In this document: positions 1 through 7,476 of the stretch, in pieces
Layout: every line of letters begins with the position of its first letter
Numbering within the stretch: the stretch's first letter is position 1
Assembly: GCA_039908535.1 (NCBI GenBank)
Contig: JAMOAW010000027.1
Span: 11,919 to 75,918 of the forward strand
Direction: 5' to 3'
Source: JAMOAW01 sp039908535
GTDB taxonomy: Bacteria; Pseudomonadota; Magnetococcia; Magnetococcales; JADFZT01
Length of the DNA stretch: 64,000 nucleotides
Translations under genes and position numbers: made by a program
Notes under the pieces: generated by a model
The model's database searches: none
The model's input: only the letters and a program-made list of their open reading frames with translations
Told to the model about the DNA's origin: nothing

Positions 1-1
1 T

Positions 2-976
2 CCTGGGTTTGGCGAAAATGCCATTTTTCCACTGTTGCAAAAACCGAGTCGATATCTGTTCGTCGATGCCATTGAAAATTGCCTGGAAAAAACCAGAGAG
101 CGGCTCACCTCTCTCTCTTTTTCAGAAACTCAGCTGGAATATCGGTTAAGTTCTATTGAAAATTTTATGAGTACAGAGCTTTTTGATTTGGTGATATGTG
201 AAAGTGTCATTCCTCGTGAACCACAACCGGAAATATTATTGGCCAAGGTGGCGGAATCGGTGTCTATTGGGGGGGTGTTGGTGATTACCTGTCAGGATCC
301 GGTATCGACCTTTGCCGAACTGCTTCGTCGTTTATTGGCTCTTCTGGTTGTCGATCCTGAGGAGTCCTTGGAAGCAAAATTAAAACGGTTGTTGCCTCTG
401 TTTGATCCCCATCTCAAGACCATCCAAGGCATGACGCGCTCAAGTTCGGATTGGATCTTGGATAATCTTCTGAGACCTTGGGAAAGTGCCTCTTTTTCGA
501 TTCCTGATGCCATTCACACCTTGAAAGATCGGTTTGATATCCATGGCACCTCTCCACGTTTTATCCTTGATAGTCGTTGGTTTAGAACGATTCATGAGGA
601 GGATTTTGGGTTTCATGCGGTAGCTGAAAAGAGCTATTATGCCAATGTGCATAATCTTATCAATCATCGGGTTTGGACACCCTCTATTTCGGAACAGCTC
701 AATAAAACGCTTCTTGAACTCTGTTCTAAAATATTTCAGGAGATTCAAGCCTTTGAAGAACAACGGGATCGTCAGTTGGTGTGGTCTTTGTTGGGGGATT
801 TGCAACAGGTGATCGATTTGGCTGCAATTTTTTCTGAGGATACCGAACGGGCTTTGCGGGATTATCATCGTGTTTTGCAAAAATATTTGCAAGAAGGGGT
901 GTTGGATCCTTTTGTTGAATTTGCGCCTCTCTTTGGACGTGGTCAGCAGTATGTGAGTTTTATTCGTCGTTGTTGA
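2..976 (+). CDS. SAM-dependent methyltransferase-like protein, 5' end cut by window edge
   Basis: The frame is open from base 2 to the stop at 974-976, so the true start lies to the left of the window; the TTG at 35 is only the first start-like codon inside it. The first residues read PGFGENAIF, then LFVDAIENC and FDLVICESV, and later SIGGVLVITC. That order (glycine loop, an acid after strand 2, an acidic motif after strand 4, then GG plus a strand) is the layout of class I methyltransferases of the type 11/25 kind. About 200 residues follow that I cannot assign. It lies next to an aminotransferase and sugar genes, so a role in surface glycan modification is plausible but inferred. It converges with the aminotransferase gene across an R1 repeat. 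Confidence 0.6.
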   Translation, partial: PGFGENAIFPLLQKPSRYLFVDAIENCLEKTRERLTSLSFSETQLEYRLSSIENFMSTELFDLVICESVIPREPQPEILLAKVAESVSIGGVLVITCQDPVSTFAELLRRLLALLVVDPEESLEAKLKRLLPLFDPHLKTIQGMTRSSSDWILDNLLRPWESASFSIPDAIHTLKDRFDIHGTSPRFILDSRWFRTIHEEDFGFHAVAEKSYYANVHNLINHRVWTPSISEQLNKTLLELCSKIFQEIQAFEEQRDRQLVWSLLGDLQQVIDLAAIFSEDTERALRDYHRVLQKYLQEGVLDPFVEFAPLFGRGQQYVSFIRRC

Positions 977-982
977 AAAATG

Positions 983-1126
983 AAAATCAAGACCTTGGGG
1001 GCCCAGAACCGCCCCCCAATTCCCCCCACCTTTTTTTTTAATTCTTAAAAAAAAGAGGGGGTCTGGGGGATTCATCCCCCAGGGTTTGGCCTTTGATTTT
1101 TTTTTGCCCGAAGGGCATCATGTTCG
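983..1126 (+). repeat. R1 dispersed repeat, copy 1
   Basis: Palindrome-rich element of about 144 bp. In order it contains a hairpin around CCTTGGGGG and CCGCCCCCCAA, a T-run/A-run hairpin (CCTTTTTTTTT opposite AAAAAAAAGAGG), a third hairpin around CTGGGGGATTCATCCCCCAG, and a short terminal palindrome GCCCGAAGGGC followed by ATCATGTT. It fills the gap between two convergent genes, where its hairpins could also act as a two-way terminator. Confidence 0.9.
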
Positions 1127-1131
1127 AATGA

Positions 1132-2277
1132 TTATGACCAAGGAAAGTTTTGTAGGGCGGCAATGACGTGATCTACCTGTGAATCGGTCATTTCAGGATA
1201 AATGGGTAATGATAAAACCTCCTTGGCAATGCGTTCGGTCTGCGGTAGCTGGATATTTTTAAAAGGTAGGGCGGCTTGCTGGTGGAGAGGTGGCCACCAA
1301 TGGGCCATGGTTTCCACCCCTTGGCGGCGTAGATGGTTGGCCAGGCGGTCCCGTTCTGGGTAGCGAATGACGTAAGAGTTAAAAATATCCCAATAGGGGG
1401 TGTTTTTCTCCTCTGGGGAAGGGGGGAGGCGGATGGCCGTGATGTTTTGTAAACCGGCGCAATAGCAGCGGGCAATATGTCGTCTACGCTCCAGAAAAAA
1501 TGGTAAATGGTCGAACCGTTCCAGTAGAATGGCGGCTTGCAGGGTATCCAGTCGACTGTTGTAGCCATATTGAATCAGGTGGGTTTTGTTTTCGAGGCCA
1601 TGGTTGCGCAATAGGCGTATTTGGCGGGCTATGTGCGGGTCGTTGGTGGTGACCAATCCGCCATCACCACAGCAGGCCAAGACTTTCATTGGATGAAAAC
1701 TGAAGGCCCCTGCCAAACCAAAACTACCGGCATGTCGACCTTCATAGCAGGCACCAAAGGCTTGGGCGGCATCTTCTATCACCACCAAGTTGTGTTGTTG
1801 CGCGATTTTTAAAATAGGTGTCATGGGACAGCATCGCCCGTTGAGATGAACCGGGATGATGCCACGGGTTTGTGGGGTGATGGCTTTTTCTAACTGGTTT
1901 GGATCCATGGTAAAATTTTGATCGATATCGACTAAAATGGGGGTAGCCCCACAGCGATGGATGGCGGCTAAGGTGGCGACAAAGGTATGGGCAACGGTAA
2001 TCACCTCATCTGCGGGACCAATTCCCGCCGCTTGCAGAGCAAAATAAATGGCATCGCTGCCATTGCCAACGCCAATGGCATGGTCCACACCGAGAAAATC
2101 GGCCGATTTTTTTTCAAGTTCTTCTACTTCATCTCGCAAAATTAACCGGGCATCGGCACAGACATCTTCCATGCGCGCTAAAAGGGCGTGTCGATGTTGT
2201 TGAAAGGCCAAGCGCATATCAATATAGGGAACCTGCCATTTTGGCGTGGAAGAGAGATTTTGTGGGGAATCGGTCAT
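1132..2277 (-). CDS. DegT/DnrJ/EryC1-family sugar aminotransferase
   Basis: 381 aa, the usual length for this PLP-dependent family, which moves an amino group from glutamate or glutamine onto a keto-sugar nucleotide. Visible family motifs are VGNGSDAIYFAL near residue 72 (cofactor phosphate binding), HTFVAT, the VIEDAAQAFGA segment (the aspartate pairs with the pyridine nitrogen), and SFHPMKVL near residue 190, which holds the lysine expected to form the Schiff base; GYNSRLDTLQAA follows. The ATG at 2275-2277 is used. It is divergent from the E1 dehydrogenase/epimerase genes and probably serves the same surface-sugar pathway. The exact substrate cannot be told from sequence. Confidence 0.9.
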   Translation of the reverse strand: MTDSPQNLSSTPKWQVPYIDMRLAFQQHRHALLARMEDVCADARLILRDEVEELEKKSADFLGVDHAIGVGNGSDAIYFALQAAGIGPADEVITVAHTFVATLAAIHRCGATPILVDIDQNFTMDPNQLEKAITPQTRGIIPVHLNGRCCPMTPILKIAQQHNLVVIEDAAQAFGACYEGRHAGSFGLAGAFSFHPMKVLACCGDGGLVTTNDPHIARQIRLLRNHGLENKTHLIQYGYNSRLDTLQAAILLERFDHLPFFLERRRHIARCYCAGLQNITAIRLPPSPEEKNTPYWDIFNSYVIRYPERDRLANHLRRQGVETMAHWWPPLHQQAALPFKNIQLPQTERIAKEVLSLPIYPEMTDSQVDHVIAALQNFPWS

Positions 2278-2401
2278 TTTGTTTTCTTGTCTGGTTAGGT
2301 TGTGTGAACGGATGCGGTGGGTGTAGATTGCTACCCTTATAGATTTTCTGCTATATGTTACGTTTTATAAATTCAGTTTGCAAGTTTGCAGGGGAGAATT
2401 T

Positions 2402-2529
2402 ATACCAATTTGCGTTCAATAAGGTATTATTGGAGGGGTCCGGGAAGCGTCACGCTCCCCGGCGGGTTTGGAGGCAGAGCCTCCAAGGTCTTGTTTTTAA
2501 TTTTTCCCATAGGCGTGATGTTTACGACA
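2402..2529 (+). repeat. R3 repeat, short copy
   Basis: Starts with ACCAATTTGCGTTCAATAA. It carries two strong palindromes, one around AGCGTCACGCTCCCC and one reading TTGGAGGCAGAGCCTCCAA, and ends in CCATAGGCGTGATG. The same unit occurs inverted at about 47181-47381. It sits upstream of the E1-alpha gene and directly abuts an R1 copy. Confidence 0.85.
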
Positions 2530-2670
2530 AAATTAAGACCTTGGGGGGCGGAGAACCGCCCCCCAACTCCCCCCACCCTTTTTTTTTAAATCTTAAAAAA
2601 AAGAGGGGGTCTGGGGATTCATCCCCCAGGGTTTTGTTTTTTATTTTTTACCCGCAGGGCATCATGTTCG
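2530..2670 (+). repeat. R1 dispersed repeat, copy 2
   Basis: Full-length R1 with all hairpins and the terminal CCCGCAGGGCATCATG. Together with R3 it fills most of the 437-bp gap between the divergent aminotransferase and dehydrogenase genes. About 70 bp at 2278-2350 and 44 bp before the dehydrogenase start remain for promoters, and I see no clear one. Confidence 0.88.
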
Positions 2671-2714
2671 ATAAACAGAAGAATTGGGTTATTGTTGGGA
2701 GTGTGAGTTAAGCT

Positions 2715-3695
2715 ATGGAGGAACTATCTGGTTATTCGTTGGATTTGCCTGCGTTGTATTATGGCATGTTGCGTATTCGTCGTATTGAAGAGGCTATCGC
2801 CAAGCGATACGTTGAACAGGAAATGCGTTGTCCGGTTCATCTGTGTATTGGTGAAGAGGCGGTGGCCGTCGGGGTATGTCACGCCTTGACACCACAGGAT
2901 GTGGTTTTTGGCAACCATCGTTCCCATGGCCATTTTTTGGCCAAGGGGGGGTGTTTAAATCGTATGATGGCAGAGATTTATGGCAAAGCCAGTGGATGTT
3001 GCGGTGGTCGGGGGGGGTCTATGCATTTGATAGACCAAGAAGCGGGTTTTTTGGGTGCGGTCCCCATCGTGGGTGGAACAGTGCCATTGGCGGTTGGGGC
3101 GGCTTGGGCGGCGCAACTGAGAAGGGAAAATCGGGTTGCGGTTGTCTTTTTTGGCGATGGTTGCTTTGAAGAGGGGGTCCTCCACGAATCAATGAATTTT
3201 GCCGCTTTAAAAAAACTGCCCGTTTTGTTTGTCTGTGAAAATAATCGCTTGTCGGTTTATACCCGCATTGAAGAGCGTCAACCCGACCGTCCGATCCATG
3301 CCATTGCTGCGGCCCATGGGCTTGGGGTTTGGTGTGGGGATGGCAATGATGTTGAAACGGTGGCCAGGCAGGCGGGTTCAGCGGTTGCTCTGGCGCGTCA
3401 AGGTGAGGGACCGCAATTTTTAGAGTTTATGACCGATCGTTGGTTGGGGCATGTTGGGCCAGACTTTGACGATGACTTAGGCTACCGTCCCAATGAGTGC
3501 CAAGCAGATCGGTTGCAACGCTGTCCTCTCAAACGGGCTGGAGCTACCTTGGAACGGCAGTTTGGCTGGAAGGCAGAAAAATTTGCCGCCCTGGAGGCCT
3601 TGATTCAGGAGGAGGTGGCGCAGGCTTGGCGTTTTGTTCGGGAGAGTCCAAATCCCAATCCACAGACCAGGGGAGATTTTTCCTATGCAGAGTGA
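2715..3695 (+). CDS. Thiamine-diphosphate-dependent 2-oxoacid dehydrogenase E1, alpha subunit
   Basis: 326 aa, matching the alpha chain of two-chain E1 enzymes (pyruvate, branched-chain or acetoin dehydrogenase type). The thiamine diphosphate/Mg motif is visible as GDGCFEEGVLHESMNFA near residue 146, closing with CENN near residue 175. Upstream, GNHRSHGHFLAKGG and GRGGSMHL are the usual active-site loops. The beta subunit follows with an 11-bp overlap, so the two are co-translated. No E2 acyltransferase or E3 gene is in the window. Its place between sugar aminotransferase and epimerase genes suggests use in surface-glycan or acyl-group synthesis rather than central metabolism; that is inference. 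Substrate unknown. Confidence 0.88.
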   Translation: MEELSGYSLDLPALYYGMLRIRRIEEAIAKRYVEQEMRCPVHLCIGEEAVAVGVCHALTPQDVVFGNHRSHGHFLAKGGCLNRMMAEIYGKASGCCGGRGGSMHLIDQEAGFLGAVPIVGGTVPLAVGAAWAAQLRRENRVAVVFFGDGCFEEGVLHESMNFAALKKLPVLFVCENNRLSVYTRIEERQPDRPIHAIAAAHGLGVWCGDGNDVETVARQAGSAVALARQGEGPQFLEFMTDRWLGHVGPDFDDDLGYRPNECQADRLQRCPLKRAGATLERQFGWKAEKFAALEALIQEEVAQAWRFVRESPNPNPQTRGDFSYAE

Positions 3696-4773
3696 ATCAG
3701 CTATGGAACAAGAGATAACCTTTGCCCAAGCGATCCAGGAGGGATTGCGACAAGCCATGGAGCGTTATCCAGAGGTGATGGTGATGGGGGAGGGTGTTCC
3801 TGATCCAAAAAACATTTTTAAAACCACCGAAGGCTTAAGAGCACTTTTTGGTGGTGATCGGGTTTTGGATATGCCCCTGGCGGAAAATGGCATGACCGGG
3901 GTTTGTATTGGTTTGGCCTTATCGGGATTTCGACCGGTATTGGTGCACCAACGTGTCGATTTTGCTCTTCTTTCTATGGATCAACTGATTAATAATGCCG
4001 CTAAATGGCACTATGTGTTTAATGGTCAGGTCACGGTTCCCCTGGTGGTGCGTTTATTGATTGGTCGCGGTTGGGGGCAAGGCCCCCAGCATGCGCAAAG
4101 TTTGCAGGCCTTGTTTGCGCATATTCCTGGTTTAAAGGTGGTGATGCCAACAACGCCTCGGGATGCCAAGGGGATGTTGATTCGGGCCATTTGTGACAAT
4201 AATCCGGTGTTGTTTTTAGAGCATCGCTGGCTGCATGGTTTAAAGGGGAGGGTGCCTATGGGATATTATGAGACCTCTTTAGATCAAGCGCAGATTTTGC
4301 GTACCGGTGGTGCTGTCACGGTGGCGACCTTTTCTTATATGACGATTGAGGCCCTGGCGGTGGCAGATGTTTTGGCCGATTTTGGGGTAGAGGTTACGAT
4401 TATCGACATGCGTTCGGCCCGACCTATGGACATGCAACCGGTTTTGGCCTCTCTTCAAAAGACGGGACGGTTGCTTGTTTTGGATACGGGTTGGGCTTCG
4501 TGTGGGGTGAGTGCTGAATTATTGGCTCGTGTTGTTGAGCAGGGGTTTGCCTCTCTACGTTGTCCCCCATTGCGTATTACTTTGCCAGACCATCCCGTAC
4601 CCACCGCTGAATATTTGACCAATGATTATTATCCCGATGGGGAAGATATTTTGCGTGGCATTCTTAAATTGGTGGATGCTGATCGAAGCTGGCCCTTGGA
4701 GGCACTTTTGCAAAGGGTGCGTTTGACTGGCCATCGGGATGTTCCCAATCCGGCTTTTGTGGGGCCGTTTTAA
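3685..4773 (+). CDS. Thiamine-diphosphate-dependent dehydrogenase E1, beta subunit
   Basis: 362 aa from the ATG at 3685, chosen because AGGGGAG lies 9 bp upstream; the frame is open further upstream, and an ATG at 3703 is a weaker option. Features of E1-beta chains are MGEGVPD, DMPLAENGMTGVCIGLALSG (the glutamate that activates thiamine in partner alpha chains), GRGWGQGPQHAQSLQA, and a C-terminal transketolase domain beginning near GGAVTVATFSYM. It overlaps the alpha gene and is followed 17 bp later by the epimerase, so the three form an operon. It would assemble with the alpha chain as an alpha2beta2 heterotetramer in the cytoplasm. Confidence 0.88.
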   Translation: MQSESAMEQEITFAQAIQEGLRQAMERYPEVMVMGEGVPDPKNIFKTTEGLRALFGGDRVLDMPLAENGMTGVCIGLALSGFRPVLVHQRVDFALLSMDQLINNAAKWHYVFNGQVTVPLVVRLLIGRGWGQGPQHAQSLQALFAHIPGLKVVMPTTPRDAKGMLIRAICDNNPVLFLEHRWLHGLKGRVPMGYYETSLDQAQILRTGGAVTVATFSYMTIEALAVADVLADFGVEVTIIDMRSARPMDMQPVLASLQKTGRLLVLDTGWASCGVSAELLARVVEQGFASLRCPPLRITLPDHPVPTAEYLTNDYYPDGEDILRGILKLVDADRSWPLEALLQRVRLTGHRDVPNPAFVGPF

Positions 4774-4790
4774 CCTGTAGGGATAAAATA

Positions 4791-5819
4791 ATGGATCATC
4801 ACATGCGCATTTCCAAACCCATTGCCGTTGTGACCGGTGGAGCTGGATTTATCGGCAGTCATATGAACGATTTATTGCTGGATGAGGGATATCGGGTTCG
4901 GGTTGTGGACAATCTCTCTGGAGGACATGTGGGCAATTTGGCTCATCATGCCAATAATCCCGATTTAACTTTGGAAGAGCGGGACATTTGCACGGTTTCT
5001 CCGCAGGATGGGGTGTTTAAAGGGGCGCGACTGGTGATCCATTTCGCTGGGATTGGCGATATTATTCCTTCAATTGAAGCCCCACTGGATTATATGTCTA
5101 CCAATGTGCAGGGGACAATACGGGTTTTGGAGGGGGCGCGTTGGGCTGGTGTCGATAAATTTGTCTATGCGGCCTCCTCTTCTTGTTATGGTTTGGCGAC
5201 CACCCCCACCCGTGAGGATCATCCGGTTGCGCCGCAATATCCATATGCTTTGAGTAAAAATTTGGGTGAACAAGCGGTTTTTCATTGGCATCAGGTCTAT
5301 CGTTTGCCTGTGAATTCGTTGCGTATTTTTAATGCTTATGGTACCCGAGTACGGACAACGGGTGCTTATGGGGCCGTGTTTGGGGTGTTTTTTAAACAAA
5401 AGTTGGCTGGATTGCCTTTTACAGTGGTTGGTGATGGTCTCCAGAGTCGGGATTTTATTTATGTAACGGATGTGGCGGCGGCTTTTTATGCAGCGGCCAA
5501 GAGTACCTATTCTGGAAAGATTTATAATCTTGGAGCGGGTGCCCCGCAGACCATTTTGCGTTTGGTGGAGCTGTTGGGTGGGGATTGGATCTCTATTCCC
5601 AAACGGCCTGGGGAACCAGATTGTACCTGGGCCGATATCGGTAAGATCACCCGTGAGCTGGGTTGGAGACCGCAGGTCGATTTTGCCGCTGGAGTGGCAA
5701 AAATGGTCGCTGAAATTGAAAATTGGCGGGATGCGCCGCTTTGGGATCCCGATTCCATTGCTATGGCGACTCAAACTTGGTTTAAATATTTGCATAAAGA
5801 TTCGAACATCGCCTCTTAA
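4791..5819 (+). CDS. NAD-dependent nucleotide-sugar epimerase/dehydratase
   Basis: 342 aa extended short-chain dehydrogenase. The nucleotide-binding loop TGGAGFIGSH lies at residues 15-24, the catalytic serine region SSSCYG near 127, and the YPYALSK motif (Tyr and Lys of the catalytic pair) near 150-156. RIFNAYGTR is the usual substrate-side motif of UDP-glucose 4-epimerase/dTDP-glucose dehydratase relatives. An alternative ATG at 4803 would remove four residues. It ends the E1-alpha/E1-beta operon. It probably epimerises or dehydrates a nucleotide sugar for surface polysaccharide or flagellin glycosylation; the substrate is not readable. Confidence 0.88.
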   Translation: MDHHMRISKPIAVVTGGAGFIGSHMNDLLLDEGYRVRVVDNLSGGHVGNLAHHANNPDLTLEERDICTVSPQDGVFKGARLVIHFAGIGDIIPSIEAPLDYMSTNVQGTIRVLEGARWAGVDKFVYAASSSCYGLATTPTREDHPVAPQYPYALSKNLGEQAVFHWHQVYRLPVNSLRIFNAYGTRVRTTGAYGAVFGVFFKQKLAGLPFTVVGDGLQSRDFIYVTDVAAAFYAAAKSTYSGKIYNLGAGAPQTILRLVELLGGDWISIPKRPGEPDCTWADIGKITRELGWRPQVDFAAGVAKMVAEIENWRDAPLWDPDSIAMATQTWFKYLHKDSNIAS

Positions 5820-5828
5820 ATCAATATC

Positions 5829-6083
5829 TGGGTGGGCGGAGAACCGCCCCCCAGACCCCCTCTTTTTTTTAAGTCTTAAAAAAAAGAGGGGGTCTGGGGG
5901 ATTCATCCCCCAGGGTTTTGATTTTGTAACCGTTCAGATAAAAAAATCAAAAACAAGACCTTGGGGGATTGCATCCCCCAACCCCCCTGCTATTTGAAGA
6001 AAGCAAAACCGAATTCAAAAGCAAAGTCAAAAGCAAAGTCAAACCCCTGGGGGCAATCCCCCAGACCCCTTTTTTTTATTAAT
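5829..6083 (+). repeat. Partial R1 followed by an inverted, partial R2
   Basis: 5829-5926 is an R1 copy lacking its left end and its terminal GCCCGAAGGGC. From about 5950, R2-type sequence appears in reverse orientation (CAAGACCTTGGGGGATTGCA, then AAGCAAAACCGAATTC and CTGGGGGCAATCCCCCAG). It fills the gap between the epimerase gene and a terminator. Confidence 0.8.
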
Positions 6084-6101
6084 ATATGAACGTTGGTCTC
6101 C

Positions 6102-6133
6102 AAAAAGCCTGCCTTTTGTGCAGGCTTTTTTTT
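6102..6133 (+). terminator. Rho-independent terminator
   Basis: Stem AAAGCCTGC / GCAGGCTTT with a seven-base loop, followed by an unbroken T run. It closes the sugar operon and insulates it from the flagellin promoters downstream. Confidence 0.85.
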
Positions 6134-6165
6134 ATGGAAATATGGGCTGGCATCCATTTTTTCTC

Positions 6166-6192
6166 TCAAGTCGAGAAAAGAAAATCCGATAA
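6166..6192 (+). promoter_or_regulatory. Candidate sigma-28 promoter, distal
   Basis: TCAAGTCG, 11 bases, TCCGATAA. The spacing equals that of the flagellar sigma factor FliA consensus (TAAAGTTT-N11-GCCGATAA), and the same half-sites recur with identical spacing 87 bp downstream. Confidence 0.55.
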
Positions 6193-6252
6193 AAAGAATA
6201 AGTGTATTTTTACCTATTTTCTCTAAAGGTCAAATGGCCTGTTTAAATTTAT

Positions 6253-6279
6253 TCAAGTCCAAGCCATCACAGCCGATAA
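6253..6279 (+). promoter_or_regulatory. Candidate sigma-28 promoter, proximal, for the first flagellin
   Basis: TCAAGTCC, 11 bases, GCCGATAA: a perfect -10 element at 6272-6279 and a -35 identical to the distal site in seven of eight bases. It would give a leader of about 230 bases before the flagellin ATG at 6518. Apart from these two sites and the leader elements, 6134-6517 shows no gene. Confidence 0.65.
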
Positions 6280-6455
6280 ATAGAATAGGGTAGATTTTAT
6301 CTAAATCAAGGCAAGGAGAGCTATAAGAAGAGTCTCAGAGAAATAATTGTGAATGATATTGGTAAGTGCAGATGGTAAAGGCATGTTTTATTGTCCTTGT
6401 TATTTTAGCTAAAAAACGGGTTGGACTGGCCCTTTAAAATGAACAGTTCATCATG

Positions 6456-6512
6456 CCAAGGAAGGGTGTCTGAAAAAAAATTTTCAGACTAACTTTGATT
6501 TTTAGGAGGAAA
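6456..6512 (+). promoter_or_regulatory. Structured flagellin leader (GGA site plus hairpin plus Shine-Dalgarno)
   Basis: CCAAGGAAGG at 6456-6465 is followed by a perfect 9-bp hairpin (GTCTGAAAA at 6468-6476 pairing with TTTTCAGAC at 6481-6489) and then AGGAGG at 6504-6509, 8 bp before the ATG. The same order recurs before the next flagellin. AAGGA and AGGAGGA are typical CsrA-binding cores, and csrA and fliW are in the window; regulation by CsrA is inferred. Confidence 0.5.
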
Positions 6513-6517
6513 AACAG

Positions 6518-7363
6518 ATGTCTCTTACAATTAATAGCAATGTGGCAGCCTTGAGTGCGCAACGTCATATGAATAATACGACAAATGCGCTGCAAAAAGT
6601 CTATACCCGTCTCTCTTCTGGGTTGCGCGTAAATAGCGCGGCGGATGATGCGGCTGGACTCTCTATCTCCAATCGTATGACGGCGCAAATTCGTGGTATG
6701 AATCAGGCCGTTCGCAATGCCAACGATGCCATCTCAATGGTTCAGGTGGCGGAAGGTGCTTTGGATGAAACGACCAATGCCTTGCAACGTATTCGGGAAC
6801 TGGCGGTCCAGGCCTCGAACGGGACGTTGACCAGTACAGATCGGTCGGATCTTCAGAAAGAGGTGGATCAGTTGATTGCAGAAGTGGATCGGATTGCAAC
6901 GACCACTGAGTTTAACAATCAAGCCATGTTGCAAGGAAGTATGTCGGCGGGTAGAACTTTTCAGATTGGTAACGACGCCAATCAAACGATTCGGGTCTCT
7001 ATTGGGGCGGTCACATCGACGGCTTTGGGACTGGCGACGGTTTCTATGGGTGCGGGTGGTGCCAGTGCTGGGGTGGCGATTTCACTTGCCGGGGCCGCTA
7101 TTACCGCTATGGATAGTGCTTTGGATTCGGTCTCGGCCATTCGTTCGACATTGGGTGCGTTTCAAAACCGTTTTGAGGCAACGATTTCTAGCCTTACCAA
7201 TATTTCAGAAAACACCTCTGCGGCCCAATCGCGCATTATGGATGCAGATATTGCCGCAGAAACGGCCAATTTGACCCGTTATTCCATTCTGCAACAGGCG
7301 GGCGTGGCGGTTATGGCTCAGGCCAATCAGCAACCTCAAATTGCGTTACGGTTGCTCAGTTAA
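6518..7363 (+). CDS. fliC: Flagellin, 281 aa (copy 1)
   Basis: Filament subunit exported by the flagellar type III system. The conserved N-terminal D0/D1 part (NVAALSAQRH, LSSGLRVNSAADDAAGLSIS, then IQRI-like ALQRIRELAVQASNGT) and the C-terminal part (ALDSVSAIRSTLGAFQNRFE, SRIMDADIAAETANLTR, QANQQPQIAL) flank a short middle of about 60 residues, so outer domains are minimal. A strong AGGAGG site precedes it. It is followed 113 bp later by a near-identical copy. Expression is expected from the sigma-28 sites upstream. The last residues are RLLS, whereas the other copy ends MLLS. Confidence 0.97.
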   Translation: MSLTINSNVAALSAQRHMNNTTNALQKVYTRLSSGLRVNSAADDAAGLSISNRMTAQIRGMNQAVRNANDAISMVQVAEGALDETTNALQRIRELAVQASNGTLTSTDRSDLQKEVDQLIAEVDRIATTTEFNNQAMLQGSMSAGRTFQIGNDANQTIRVSIGAVTSTALGLATVSMGAGGASAGVAISLAGAAITAMDSALDSVSAIRSTLGAFQNRFEATISSLTNISENTSAAQSRIMDADIAAETANLTRYSILQQAGVAVMAQANQQPQIALRLLS

Positions 7364-7420
7364 TTGGTGGTGCTGGAGAATGGGTTGGGTCGACCATTTA
7401 AAATGAATGGCCTATAAATA

Positions 7421-7470
7421 CCAAGGAAGGTTGTCTGTTTGTTTGCAGACTCATTTTTTGATAGGAGAAA
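7421..7470 (+). promoter_or_regulatory. Structured leader of the second flagellin
   Basis: CCAAGGAAGG at 7421-7430 is followed by GTCTG at 7433-7437 pairing with CAGAC at 7446-7450 and by AGGAG before the ATG. The GGA site and the outer stem match the first flagellin leader, while the inner stem and loop differ, which suggests the structure itself is kept. Further upstream both leaders also share GGGTTGG and TTTAAAATGAA. Confidence 0.5.
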
Positions 7471-7476
7471 TACCTC

